This document shows, piece by piece, positions 52,201-60,886 of a stretch of 64,000 bases of DNA. The notes below the pieces were generated by a model that ran no database searches, had not been told where the DNA came from, and saw only the letters and a program-made list of their open reading frames with translations. The position numbers and the translations under genes were made by a program. The stretch's first letter is position 1; every line of letters begins with the position of its first letter. The stretch comes from Arminella tubonensis (GTDB lineage: Bacteria > Pseudomonadota > Alphaproteobacteria > Rhizobiales > Rhizobiaceae). Location: NCBI RefSeq assembly GCF_003240585.1, contig NZ_PCDP01000059.1, positions 62,001 to 126,000 of the forward strand, read 5' to 3'.

Positions 52201-53456
52201 CCGTGTCGGGCCAAATGGCCGCCCAGGGCTTCGATATGACCGGTGCCGCAAAGATCGGCCTCCAGATCGGAGGCAGCACGGCGGCTCCAACGATCAACGG
52301 CACGATCAACATCGATGGCGCAAGGCTTGTCGACGTTCGCCGCAATCTCGCGCTGAACGCCCTCGCGGCGACGATCACTCTAGACGGCAAACAGGCAACG
52401 ATTTCCCGCTTCAGCGGGACGCTCGCCAGCGGAGGTTCTATATCGGCCAGCGGCACCATCGGCATTGCATCCGACAGTGGCTTTCCTGCCGACATCACCG
52501 TCAAGCTGAACAACGCCACCTATGTCGACGGAACACTGGTGACCGCGACCGTTGACGGAACCCTTGGCATCAAGGGACCCATCGTTACGGCCCCGGTGCT
52601 TAGCGGCGACCTGAAGCTCGGCAAGGCCTCGATTACCGTGCCGGAAAAGCTGCCGGCCTCCCTCTCGGAGCTCAATATAAAACACAAGAATGCGTCCGCC
52701 GCAGTTCGCGCCCAGTTCAAGGACGAGAAGCCGCAGGGTCCAAGCGACAAGTCGACCAGCCTGGGTCTCGATCTCAAGCTCGACGCGCCGTCGCAGATTT
52801 TTGTGCGCGGCCGAGGCATCGATGCAGAACTTGGCGGAAGCATCGTCATCAAGGGAACTGCTTCGGCACCGATCGTTTCCGGCGGCTTCACCATGCGCCG
52901 CGGACGCCTGACCGTTCTCAGCCGTCGGCTGGATTTCACCAATACCAGCAGGATCAGTTTTGCCGGCGACCTGACGCCGACCCTCGACATGGCAGCGACT
53001 TCAGCGGCCGGCTCGACCACGGTCACAGTCAGCGTCAGCGGCGTCGCGACAGATCCTTCGATTACCTTCTCGTCGTCCCCGGCCCTGCCGCAGGATGAAG
53101 TTCTCGCGCAGCTGATCTTTGGTCAATCGATGTCGAAGCTCTCGGCACTGCAGATCGCCCAGCTCGCCGATGCTGCCAGTCAACTCGCCGGTGGCCGCTC
53201 GACTTCGCTGTTTGAGGGCTTGCGCAGCCATCTCGGCGTCGACGACCTCGATGTCACGACGGATGCGAAGGGCCAGGCGCAGGTCAGCGCCGGCAAATAC
53301 CTGAACAAGCGGACCTATATCGAGCTTCAGCAGGGCGCCGCCAATTCCAGCAAGGCGATTATCAACCTCGACGTCGGCCGCGGCATCAAGTTGCGCGGTG
53401 CAGCAGGCTCGAACGGCGCAGGCGAAGCCGGGATCGTCTACGAACACGAATATTGA
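49272..53456 (+). CDS. tamB: TamB (translocation/assembly module, AsmA-like)
   Basis: A protein of about 1,394 residues with one N-terminal anchor helix (MKLIAILVSAVVVIAVAVVL), a very long repetitive periplasmic beta-rich body of AsmA/TamB type (hydrophobic-groove fold) and the C-terminal TamB/DUF490 domain (VSGGFTMRRGRLTVLSRRLD, PALPQDEVLAQLIFGQSMSK). It spans the envelope and works with TamA, probably in lipid transport to the outer membrane. An ATG at 49230 would add 14 residues; neither start has a strong ribosome binding site. Confidence 0.9.
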   Translation: MSILIKALNGLMKLIAILVSAVVVIAVAVVLFVGFAPAVTGLAVDEVAKLISTPDRMITITEPSGLLTGKLRAGTVSLSDTKGVFAQIHGLAVDWSPTALLTGTFHAERIAADKIDLVRTPIVTATPAPQTTPAPSSGLSLPVKIDITKLSLPDIRLGREIAGQDFALAAGGSVRADNDSVDLIVNANRQDVADARLSADVAFAPAENRINLKAQLAEPKGGMLAGMLHLPGSPALNIDLSGQGPLSDWSGKLQASLDGQPTATIDGHHSLSADGLHHLQVKGGGKVDSLLPPNFRPLFSGQTTIDFAATFDGKGKIDIQTGNLATGSVVLAASGTLDPAGNNSLNANLLGTSGPVDFRWPLENGEARALITRVDLAMTGAAQSVKINAAAQIETATVPQGRFDKINLTAKSDAFNLAGNSGPVQLRLIVGQTSFVDPDIDRVVKAPMTIVVPLQLSPGNIGFNGTTFESASIGGTVNGRYTLTSKSLNGNFKVFALPSVLPDAIAAKFDSTISLEGQVAGTIPTKFNVTNLSLKSSIGDVSGNVALEDQALTADLTGKLLNLSRLVPNADGQADFTLKAKGPLSALGVDATAKAINVKLAGRLLDTLDIAVTGTADPKAPQANIKATGSIDGKPISINADAISRDGKTSIPALTATVGGNTLQGKLDFTPSFEPVGAIAFDLPDLRLLAALAGQKADGDLKGSLDISNANGKMGFKVNATGSGIRRDDLSVIKPEIALTIDDLKAFSANGTIRAGEIASGTNRMTGLGLTFTQQGNRTDFDLKASYDNSPVTSAGNVQTGDGQTIISLDRFAATPRTIPVKLTSPTKITIKNGVATLNGLTIQTGSGQVSASGTAGDTLNIQAKITSLPASLANIFAPTLAAEGTISGTVTVTGKAATPIVGFQADWTNAATSQTKSAGIGSLGIKTNGQFANNKVTINLNISGQGGMSLSGGGSVDIAGSRALAMKFDGTVPFSAVSGQMAAQGFDMTGAAKIGLQIGGSTAAPTINGTINIDGARLVDVRRNLALNALAATITLDGKQATISRFSGTLASGGSISASGTIGIASDSGFPADITVKLNNATYVDGTLVTATVDGTLGIKGPIVTAPVLSGDLKLGKASITVPEKLPASLSELNIKHKNASAAVRAQFKDEKPQGPSDKSTSLGLDLKLDAPSQIFVRGRGIDAELGGSIVIKGTASAPIVSGGFTMRRGRLTVLSRRLDFTNTSRISFAGDLTPTLDMAATSAAGSTTVTVSVSGVATDPSITFSSSPALPQDEVLAQLIFGQSMSKLSALQIAQLADAASQLAGGRSTSLFEGLRSHLGVDDLDVTTDAKGQAQVSAGKYLNKRTYIELQQGAANSSKAIINLDVGRGIKLRGAAGSNGAGEAGIVYEHEY

Positions 53457-53457
53457 T

Positions 53458-53531
53458 CAGAAGCCAGTCTTGCTGGTCTTCCCAGAAGCCAGCCCTTCTG
53501 GTCTTCTCAGAAGCCAGTCTTGCTGGTCTTC
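53458..53531. repeat. three 25-bp tandem hairpin units
   Basis: Units at 53458-53481, 53483-53506 and 53508-53531 share CAGAAGCCAG....CTGGTCTTC, with units 1 and 3 identical over 24 bases and unit 2 differing at about five positions in the centre. Each unit is an imperfect dyad. Unit 3 contains the last codons and stop of the Lrp gene. The array fills the gap between convergent tamB and lrp and may act as a bidirectional terminator. Confidence 0.85.
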
Positions 53532-53935
53532 AATAGAATATTCGATTCCGTCGTATTGATTCCGTCGATCAGCCGAATGCGCCTGAGCGTCTCATCGAAT
53601 GATGCAAGATCGCGATCTTCGAGTTCGGCGATGAAGTCCCATTTGCCGTTGGTACTATGAAGCGCCCTTACCTGCGGCAGGCCGCGCAATTGATCAGCGA
53701 CCCGGTCCGCCAGCCTACCGAGAACTTCGATCATCACGATCGCCCGAACCCCGGCTGCCCGCGTCTCGTGGCCGGTGCGGATCGTGAAGGAGGTGATCGT
53801 GCCGGTTTCCACCAGACGCTCTATGCGCGCAGAGACCGTGGCGCGGGAAACCCCGGTCATCGCCGCAAGGGAGGAGACCGCGGTGCGCGCATTGTGTCGC
53901 AGCGCACTCAGCAGATCACGGTCGAGATCGTCCAT
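53507..53935 (-). CDS. Lrp/AsnC family transcriptional regulator
   Basis: A 142-residue regulator starting MDDLDRDLLSALRHNARTAV. Winged helix-turn-helix about 5-60 (SSLAAMTGVSRATVSARIER), then a RAM/AsnC effector domain (AIVMIEVLGRLADRVADQLR; HSTNGKWDFIAELEDRDLAS). The ATG at 53935 has GAGAAGG upstream. Its 134-base spacer is shared with the divergent arginase gene, so it probably controls arginine catabolism, sensing arginine or a derivative. Confidence 0.9.
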   Translation of the reverse strand: MDDLDRDLLSALRHNARTAVSSLAAMTGVSRATVSARIERLVETGTITSFTIRTGHETRAAGVRAIVMIEVLGRLADRVADQLRGLPQVRALHSTNGKWDFIAELEDRDLASFDETLRRIRLIDGINTTESNILLKTSKTGF

Positions 53936-54069
53936 AAGCCTTCTCACTTTGCGAAATGTGACATAGCAATTTGTTCAACTGTACTCGAATTTTGGCACTT
54001 TTCCATCTTTTTGCTGTCACCGAACTACGTGATAATGTGCGTCGTCAAACATGCACCGGAGCACCGCCG

Positions 54070-55005
54070 ATGAACACGCAACCCACGTCAATCACGCTGA
54101 TCGGCGTCCCGCTCGAAGAGGGTTCCGGCCGTCGCGGCGCCGCCATGGGGCCGACGGCATTGCGGATCGCCGGCGTCGAGACAACGCTGACGGAGCTTGG
54201 CCATCGCGTCACGGATAGTGGCGACCTCCACCCTGAGCCGGCTTCCGATCTGCCGGAGCATCCGAAGGCGCATCATCTCAAGATCGTCGGAGCATTCACC
54301 CGCGCACTCGAGGAACGCGTCCACGACGTCGCAATCAAGGGCGGCTTCCCGCTCATACTCGGCGGCGACCACAGCCTCTCAATGGGCAGCGTTTCCGGCA
54401 TGGCGCGCTATGCGGCTGCGGTCGGGCGTCCGCTCTTCGTCCTTTGGCTGGACGCACATTCCGATTTCAATTCTCCGGCAACGTCGCCTTCCGGCAACAT
54501 CCACGGCATGCCCGTCGCCTTCTTTTGCGGCCAGGCGGAAATTGCCGGCATCCTGCCCACGGATCGCCCTCTGGTCGATCCCCGACATGTCTATCAGGTC
54601 GGCATACGCTCGGTCGATCCGCATGAGCGCGTGGAGATCCACCAGCACGGCGTCAATGTCTTCGACATGCGCTCGATCGACGAACAGGGCGTGGCATCCA
54701 TCATGCGCGATATCCTGACCACTGTGATCAACGCCAACGGACTGCTGCACGTCAGCTTCGACGTCGATTTCCTCGATCCCGATGTCGCGCCTGGCGTCGG
54801 GACCACGGTTCCGGGTGGAGCGACGTTCCGCGAGGCCCATCTGGTGATGGAGATGCTCTCGGACAGCGGCCTCGTCTCGTCGCTGGACCTGGTCGAACTC
54901 AACCCATTCCTCGACGATCGCGGCAAGAGCGCCCGCGTTCTGGTCGAGCTGACAGCAAGCCTGTTCGGTCGGCGCATCTTCGATCGCCCGACGCGCGCCG
55001 CCTGA
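54070..55005 (+). CDS. rocF: arginase
   Basis: A 311-residue binuclear manganese enzyme hydrolysing arginine to ornithine and urea. Metal-binding motifs GGDHSLSMG (His101), DAHSDFN (Asp128, His130, Asp132) and SFDVDFLDPDVAPG are intact, and TTVPGGATFREAHL is the family's third signature. Start MNTQPTSITL at 54070; the frame is open upstream to 53971 but that stretch is the divergent promoter region. Ornithine made here feeds the aminotransferase encoded 19 bases downstream. Confidence 0.95.
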   Translation: MNTQPTSITLIGVPLEEGSGRRGAAMGPTALRIAGVETTLTELGHRVTDSGDLHPEPASDLPEHPKAHHLKIVGAFTRALEERVHDVAIKGGFPLILGGDHSLSMGSVSGMARYAAAVGRPLFVLWLDAHSDFNSPATSPSGNIHGMPVAFFCGQAEIAGILPTDRPLVDPRHVYQVGIRSVDPHERVEIHQHGVNVFDMRSIDEQGVASIMRDILTTVINANGLLHVSFDVDFLDPDVAPGVGTTVPGGATFREAHLVMEMLSDSGLVSSLDLVELNPFLDDRGKSARVLVELTASLFGRRIFDRPTRAA

Positions 55006-55024
55006 TTTTTCCGGAGAAGCCAGC

Positions 55025-56224
55025 ATGACGACCTCAGCCGATCTCATTGCCACCGAACAGCGCCTCGGCGCCCACAACTACAAGCCGCTCGACGTCGTGC
55101 TCACGCGCGGCGAAGGCGTCTATGTCTGGGATACGGACGGCAACCGCTATCTCGACTGTCTCTCGGCCTATTCCGCGGTCAACCAGGGCCATTGCCATCC
55201 GAAAATCTTCGCGGCGATGATGGAACAGGCCGGCAAGTTGACGCTCACCTCCCGCGCCTTTCGCAACGACCAGTTGGCACATCTCTACGACGAGCTTGCG
55301 GCCCTCACCGGCTCGCACAAGATCCTGCCGATGAACTCCGGCGCCGAAGCCGTCGAGACGGCGATCAAGGCCGTGCGCAAGTGGGGCTATGAGGTCAAGG
55401 GCGTCCCGGAGAACATGGCGGAGATCATCGTCTGCTCAGACAATTTCCACGGCCGGACGCTAAGCATCATCAGTTTCTCGACCGATCCCGATGCCCGCAC
55501 CGGTTTCGGGCCCTATACGCCGGGGTTCAGAACCGTGCCGTTCGGCGACGCTGACGCCTTTGCCGCGGCGATCAACGAGAACACCGTGGCTGCGCTGATC
55601 GAACCGATCCAGGGTGAGGCGGGCGTCATCATTCCGCCGGCCGGCTATTTCACCCGTGTCCGCGAACTCTGCACGACGCACAAGGTCACGCTCATCCTGG
55701 ACGAGATCCAGACAGGCCTCGGCCGCACGGGCAAGCTCCTCGCCGAGGAACATGAAGGCATCGAAGCCGACGTGACTCTGATCGGCAAGGCACTCTCCGG
55801 CGGATTCTACCCCGTCTCGGCGGTGCTTTCGAATTCGGAAGTTCTTGGCGTATTGAAGCCTGGCCAGCATGGTTCCACCTTCGGTGGCAACCCGCTTGCA
55901 TGCGCCGTCGCGCGCGCGGCGCTGAAGGCCTTGACCGAAGAAGGCATGATCGAAAACGCTGCCGAAATGGGCGCCTATTTTACCGACAGCCTGCGTTCGA
56001 TCCGCTCGAACATCGTTCGGGAGGTTCGCGGTCGCGGTTTGATGATGGCCATCGAACTCGAGCCGGAAGCGGGCGGCGCACGGCGCTACTGCGACGCATT
56101 GAAGGACCGCGGCATCCTCGCCAAGGACACACATGGCCACACGATCAGGCTCGCGCCACCGCTGATCATCACCCGCGACCAGGTGGACTGGGCAGTCGAG
56201 AAGATCAGCGACGTTCTGGCCTAG
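55025..56224 (+). CDS. rocD: ornithine aminotransferase
   Basis: A 399-residue class III PLP aminotransferase converting ornithine and 2-oxoglutarate to glutamate semialdehyde and glutamate. PLP lysine K255 (LIGKALSGGFYPVSA); family segments SAYSAVNQGHCHPKIFAAM, NSGAEAVETAIKAVRKWGYE, DNFHGRTLSIISFSTDPDAR and LDEIQTGLGRTGKLLAEEHE. It is cotranscribed with arginase, giving arginine to glutamate catabolism. Confidence 0.95.
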   Translation: MTTSADLIATEQRLGAHNYKPLDVVLTRGEGVYVWDTDGNRYLDCLSAYSAVNQGHCHPKIFAAMMEQAGKLTLTSRAFRNDQLAHLYDELAALTGSHKILPMNSGAEAVETAIKAVRKWGYEVKGVPENMAEIIVCSDNFHGRTLSIISFSTDPDARTGFGPYTPGFRTVPFGDADAFAAAINENTVAALIEPIQGEAGVIIPPAGYFTRVRELCTTHKVTLILDEIQTGLGRTGKLLAEEHEGIEADVTLIGKALSGGFYPVSAVLSNSEVLGVLKPGQHGSTFGGNPLACAVARAALKALTEEGMIENAAEMGAYFTDSLRSIRSNIVREVRGRGLMMAIELEPEAGGARRYCDALKDRGILAKDTHGHTIRLAPPLIITRDQVDWAVEKISDVLA

Positions 56225-56418
56225 AGCAATTCCAGGAAGCTGCAGAATCTGCCGTCAAGGTTTAGATTTGGGAAATACTCTTCCGCTACATTCCGGGGGA
56301 AGCGTCCCGATGCCCGTCTCGCGGCATCGCCGGCGCGCATTTCGGGGGCAAAGGTTGCTCGCGCCAATGGTGGCGTCGCCGTCTCTGCCCTGGCTCTGGA
56401 TAGTTGGAAAGAATTCTA

Positions 56419-56895
56419 ATGGCGACGATCAACTCCACCAGTTTCAGCGGCGACACACTCGAGATCATCGCCTTTCGTCTGCATGACCAGGAATTCTGCG
56501 TCAAGACGACAACCATCCGCGAGATCCGCGGCTGGGCGCCGTCGACCCCGATCCCGCACGCACCGGCCGACGTCATCGGCGTCATGAACCTGCGTGGCTC
56601 GGTGATCCCGATCATCGACCTCGCCTATAAGCTCGGCATGACGAGCACAGTTGCCAACGAACGCAGCGCGATCGTGGTGGCCGAGGTTCACAACATGGTC
56701 ATCGGCATGCTGGTCGACCGCGTATCCGACATCCTGACCATCTCGTCGAGCCAGGTTCAGCCTGTACCCGAGGTCACGGCCTCGTTCGACCGCGCCTATT
56801 GCGAAGGTATCATCGCAACGGAAAACGGTATGATCTGCTTCCTGAACCTTGCCAAAATGTTCAAGGAAAACGAAGCCGAAGAACTGGCTGCGTAG
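56419..56895 (+). CDS. cheW: orphan CheW chemotaxis coupling protein
   Basis: A 158-residue CheW-domain protein starting MATINSTSFSGDTLEIIAFR. Family marks: VKTTTIREIRGWAPSTPIPH, VIGVMNLRGSVIPIIDLAYK and GMLVDRVSDILTISSSQVQP. CheW couples methyl-accepting receptors to CheA. No other chemotaxis gene is nearby, so it is an orphan that probably serves receptors encoded elsewhere. It lies 194 bases after rocD. Confidence 0.93.
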   Translation: MATINSTSFSGDTLEIIAFRLHDQEFCVKTTTIREIRGWAPSTPIPHAPADVIGVMNLRGSVIPIIDLAYKLGMTSTVANERSAIVVAEVHNMVIGMLVDRVSDILTISSSQVQPVPEVTASFDRAYCEGIIATENGMICFLNLAKMFKENEAEELAA

Positions 56896-56937
56896 CCGGA
56901 TCTCGTCTGTCGCGCTACGTCGAATGAGCCCGGAAGA

Positions 56938-57186
56938 CTACGGCTGGCTCGCGCCGGCCGGCTCCGGCCTTCTTATCAATGGCGCAGCGTCAAGGACGAG
57001 CGGGCTTAGACCAGGTTCGCCGCCGTCGATCAGTGCAAAAAGCTGGCGACGCATGCGCGGTTCCCAGAACTTGTTGATATGCATCGCCACGCCTGCGACA
57101 GCTTCGTCGGCAGGCTGGGTCTTGAAAAAGCCGGCGATCTGGTTGGCCATATAGATCAGCTTGGCCTCGATCTTGTCATGCGACAT
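56938..57186 (-). CDS. fdsD: formate dehydrogenase subunit delta
   Basis: An 82-residue protein starting MSHDKIEAKLIYMANQIAGF, matching the FdsD family (FFKTQPADEAVAGVAMHINK, FWEPRMRRQLFALID). FdsD is small and is needed for maturation or stability of the NAD-linked molybdenum formate dehydrogenase. Its start overlaps the fdhD stop by 11 bases. Last gene of the cluster. Confidence 0.92.
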   Translation of the reverse strand: MSHDKIEAKLIYMANQIAGFFKTQPADEAVAGVAMHINKFWEPRMRRQLFALIDGGEPGLSPLVLDAAPLIRRPEPAGASQP

Positions 57187-58003
57187 CGGCGACGGCTCCT
57201 GGAACGATACGGCCCGTATGGGTGAAAATCTCGAAATCGTCGCCCCGCACAAGGGCGATCAAAGTCATGCCGGCCTCGTCGGCCGTGCGAATGGCAAGCG
57301 CGGTCGGCGCGGAAATCGCGATCAGCACGGAGCTGCCGAGGATCGCCGCCTTCTGCACCATCTCGACGGATAGCCGGCTGGTGACGGCGACAGCACCGTC
57401 GCAGCCCTTATGTCCCGAGCGAACGACCGCACCGCAGAGCTTGTCCAGCGCATTGTGCCGCCCCACGTCCTCGCGCACCGCAAGCAACCCCTGTCCCGGC
57501 TGGTAGAAACCCGCTCCATGCACCGCCCGCGTCTCGCGATGCAGCGGCTGTGCGTCGTTCAGCAGCGCTATGGCGCGAACGATGTCCCCATGGGAAAGCT
57601 GAAGGGCAGTCATGGAAACATCGGGCACCTTGCGAACCGCCTGTTCGATCGATTCAATGCCGCAAAGTCCACAGCCGACCGGGCCGGCCATATGTCGCTT
57701 ACGCGTCCGAAGCGCATCGGCAACCGCATCGACCAAGGTGATCTGCACGTCGATCCCCAGGTCGCCCTCGACCACTTCGATCGCGGCGATTTCGGCGATA
57801 TTCGAAATGATACCCTCAGTGAGGCTGAATCCGACCGCGAAGTCCTGAAGATCTGCCGGCGTCGCCATCATCACGGCATGTGACGAGCCACCATAGGAAA
57901 AAGCAATCGGCACCTCTTCCGGCACGCTTCTGTCGCCCGGCACGATCAACCCGCCCTTGCGGGCAAGGCGCCTCACCGAAATCCGCGTCGAGCCAGCTGC
58001 CAT
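57176..58003 (-). CDS. fdhD: formate dehydrogenase accessory sulfurtransferase FdhD
   Basis: A 275-residue protein that transfers sulfur from a cysteine desulfurase to the bis-MGD cofactor of formate dehydrogenase. The CxxC motif is in GCGLCGIES (C111, C114); other family segments are DLQDFAVGFSLTEGII, REDVGRHNALDKLCG and SRLSVEMVQKAAILGSSVLI. The ATG overlaps the fdsA stop by one base. Confidence 0.95.
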   Translation of the reverse strand: MAAGSTRISVRRLARKGGLIVPGDRSVPEEVPIAFSYGGSSHAVMMATPADLQDFAVGFSLTEGIISNIAEIAAIEVVEGDLGIDVQITLVDAVADALRTRKRHMAGPVGCGLCGIESIEQAVRKVPDVSMTALQLSHGDIVRAIALLNDAQPLHRETRAVHGAGFYQPGQGLLAVREDVGRHNALDKLCGAVVRSGHKGCDGAVAVTSRLSVEMVQKAAILGSSVLIAISAPTALAIRTADEAGMTLIALVRGDDFEIFTHTGRIVPGAVADVA

Positions 58004-60882
58004 TATTCCGCAGCCTCCAGTTTCCCGGCGATCCGACGGGATTGGCGAGCCTGCTCGTCATATTCCAATTGCCATTCCGACGGGCCGTTCGAAGGCGATA
58101 TCTGCACCGCCGTCACCTTGTATTCCGGGCAGTTCGTCGCCCAGTCGGAGAAATCGGTGGTGATCACGTTCGCCTGCGTCGTCGGATGGTGGAACGTCGT
58201 GTAGACGACTCCAGGCGCAACACGGTCCGTGATCAGCGACCGAAGCGTGGTGTCGCCGGATCGGCTGGCAAGCCGCACCCAGTCGCCGTCGCGGATGCCC
58301 CGCTGTTCGGCATCGTGCGGATTGATCTCGAGCCTGTCCTCGGCATGCCAGACGACATTCTCGGTCCGTCGCGTCTGCGCTCCGACGTTGTATTGGCTGA
58401 GGATCCGGCCCGTGGTCAGCAGAAGCGGGAACCGGGGACCTGTCCGTTCGTCCGTGGCGACGTATTCGGTGCGAATGAACTTGCCCTTGCCGCGCACGAA
58501 GCCGTCGACATGCATGATCGGAGAACCGATAGGGTGTGCTTCGTTGCAGGGCCACTGCACCGAGCCCATCTTTTCGAGATAGTCATAAGATACCAAGGCA
58601 AAGCTCGGCGTCGTTGCGGCGATCTCGTCCATGATCTCGGATGGATGCTTGTAGTTCCAGTTCAGCCCCATCGCCCGCGCCATCTCCTGGGTGACTTCCC
58701 AGTCGGCATAGCCGTTGCGAGGCGTCATGACCTTGCGAACCCGGTTGATACGCCGTTCGGCATTGGTGAAGGTGCCGTCCTTTTCGAGGAAGGTCGAGCC
58801 GGGCAGAAAGACATGCGCGTAGTTGGCCGTCTCGTTGAGGAAAAGATCGTGGACGACGACGCATTCCATCGCCGCCAAGCCCGCTGCGACGTGCTTCGTG
58901 TCGGGGTCGGATTGCAGGATATCCTCGCCCTGGATGTAAAGCGCCTTGAAAGTGCCTTCGACGGCCGCGTCCAGCATGTTCGGGATGCGCAGGCCCGGCT
59001 CGTCGCTGATCTTGACGCCCCAGAGTTTCTCGAAAGTGTCGCGAGCCGCATCGTCGGAGACGTGGCGATAGCCCGGGAGTTCGTGCGGGAAGGAGCCCAT
59101 GTCGCAGGAGCCCTGAACATTGTTCTGGCCGCGCAACGGGTTGACGCCGACGCCGGGGCGCCCGAGATTGCCAGTGGCCATGGCCAGGTTGGCGATCGCC
59201 ATGACGGTCGTCGATCCCTGGCTATGCTCGGTAACGCCGAGCCCGTAGTAGATCGCGCCATTGCCGCCCGTGGCATAGAGACGGGCCGCGCCGCGAACGA
59301 GATCGGCCGGCACGCCGGTGTACTTTTCGGTCTCCTCCGGGCTGTGCGCCGGCTCGGCGACAAACGTGGCCCAGTCCTCGAATTCCGACCAGTCGCAACG
59401 CTCGCGGATGAATCGCTCGTCGACCAAGCCTTCGGTGACGATGACATGGGCCAGCGCCGTCAGTATGGCGACATTCGTGCCCGGCTTGAGGGGCAGGTGA
59501 TAGGATGCCTCGACGTGTGGCATTCGCACGAGATCGATGCGGCGTGGATCGATGACGATCAGCTTCGCACCCTGGCGAAGGCGCTTTTTCAGCCGTGACC
59601 CAAATACCGGATGACCGTCGGTAGGATTGGCACCAATGACGACCACGACGTCGGATTGCTCGACGCTGTCGAAATTCTGCGTGCCTGCGGATGTACCGAA
59701 TGCCTGGCCGAGGCCATAGCCGGTTGGAGAATGGCAGACACGAGCGCATGTATCGACATTGTTGTTGCCGAAACCTGCTCGCACCAGCTTTTGAACGAGG
59801 AAGGTCTCTTCGTTCGTGCAGCGCGACGAGGTGATACCGCCGACGGAATCACGACCGTACTGATACTGGATACGCCGGAATTCGTTCGCTATGTGCGCGT
59901 AGGCCTGCTCCCATGTGACTTCCTGCCACGGATCGGTGATCTTCTCGCGGATCATCGGATTGAGGATGCGGTCCTTGTGGGTCGAATATCCATAGGCGAA
60001 GCGGCCCTTGACGCAGGAATGGCCGCGGTTCGCCTGCCCGTCTTTCCACGGCACCATGCGGACCAGCTCCTCGCCGCGCATTTCCGCCTTGAACGAGCAA
60101 CCGACGCCGCAATAGGCACAGGTGGTGACGACGGAATGTTCCGGTTGCCCGATTGCGATCACCGATTTTTCCGTCAGCGTTGCCGTCGGGCAGGCCTGCA
60201 CACAGGCGCCGCAGGAAACGCATTCGGAATCGATGAAATGCTCGTGCATGCCCGGCGAAACGCGCGAGCCGAAACCGCGACCTTCGATCGTCAGGGCAAA
60301 CGTGCCCTGCACTTCCTCGCAGGCCCGTACGCAGCGTGAGCAGACGATGCATTTCGAAGGATCATAGGTGAAATAAGGATTGGATTCATCCTTCGGCATC
60401 CACTTCAGATTGATGTCGCCGCTATTGCGGGTCTTGACGTGGTTGTCGCCCTCATATCCATAACGCACATCCCGTAGCCCGACCGCGCCCGCCATGTCCT
60501 GAAGCTCGCAGTCGCCATTCGCAGCGCAGGTCAGGCAGTCGAGCGGATGGTCGGAGATATAAAGCTCCATCACGCCGCGACGGATATCCTTGAGCCGTCC
60601 TGTCTGCGTGTGCACGACCATGCCAGGCGATACCGGCGTCGTGCATGATGCAGGCGTGCCGTTCCGCCCCTCGATCTCGACGAGACAGAGGCGGCAGGAG
60701 CCGAAAGCATCGACCATATCGGTGGCGCAAAGCTTCGGCACCTGAATGCCAGCCTCCATCGAGGCGCGCATGACCGACGTGCCTTCGGCCACAGTGATTT
60801 CGCGGCCGTCGATGGTCAGCGTCACCTGCTTTTCGGAGAGCGATGCGGGAGTGCCGTAGTCAATTTCTGGGACGAGAGACAT
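58003..60882 (-). CDS. fdsA: NAD-dependent formate dehydrogenase, catalytic alpha subunit
   Basis: A 959-residue molybdenum subunit. N-terminal 2Fe-2S domain (C52, C63, C66, C80), a His/Cys cluster (H112, C116, C119, C125), two 4Fe-4S motifs (C178-C188 and C221-C231), the FDH 4Fe-4S CAYCGVGC (C255, C258, C262, C290) and the active-site Cys383 in RVCHSPTGYG, so Cys rather than selenocysteine. Bis-MGD domains follow. It oxidises formate to CO2 and passes electrons through the Fe-S chain to FdsB. MSLVPEIDYGTP (60882) is preferred over an ATG seven codons upstream. Confidence 0.96.
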   Translation of the reverse strand: MSLVPEIDYGTPASLSEKQVTLTIDGREITVAEGTSVMRASMEAGIQVPKLCATDMVDAFGSCRLCLVEIEGRNGTPASCTTPVSPGMVVHTQTGRLKDIRRGVMELYISDHPLDCLTCAANGDCELQDMAGAVGLRDVRYGYEGDNHVKTRNSGDINLKWMPKDESNPYFTYDPSKCIVCSRCVRACEEVQGTFALTIEGRGFGSRVSPGMHEHFIDSECVSCGACVQACPTATLTEKSVIAIGQPEHSVVTTCAYCGVGCSFKAEMRGEELVRMVPWKDGQANRGHSCVKGRFAYGYSTHKDRILNPMIREKITDPWQEVTWEQAYAHIANEFRRIQYQYGRDSVGGITSSRCTNEETFLVQKLVRAGFGNNNVDTCARVCHSPTGYGLGQAFGTSAGTQNFDSVEQSDVVVVIGANPTDGHPVFGSRLKKRLRQGAKLIVIDPRRIDLVRMPHVEASYHLPLKPGTNVAILTALAHVIVTEGLVDERFIRERCDWSEFEDWATFVAEPAHSPEETEKYTGVPADLVRGAARLYATGGNGAIYYGLGVTEHSQGSTTVMAIANLAMATGNLGRPGVGVNPLRGQNNVQGSCDMGSFPHELPGYRHVSDDAARDTFEKLWGVKISDEPGLRIPNMLDAAVEGTFKALYIQGEDILQSDPDTKHVAAGLAAMECVVVHDLFLNETANYAHVFLPGSTFLEKDGTFTNAERRINRVRKVMTPRNGYADWEVTQEMARAMGLNWNYKHPSEIMDEIAATTPSFALVSYDYLEKMGSVQWPCNEAHPIGSPIMHVDGFVRGKGKFIRTEYVATDERTGPRFPLLLTTGRILSQYNVGAQTRRTENVVWHAEDRLEINPHDAEQRGIRDGDWVRLASRSGDTTLRSLITDRVAPGVVYTTFHHPTTQANVITTDFSDWATNCPEYKVTAVQISPSNGPSEWQLEYDEQARQSRRIAGKLEAAE

Positions 60883-60886
60883 AGTT

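Noticed and set aside
57880..59598. Long plus-strand open frame opposite fdsA (572 codons)
   Set aside because: Antisense shadow of a well-recognised catalytic subunit; the translation has no family features.
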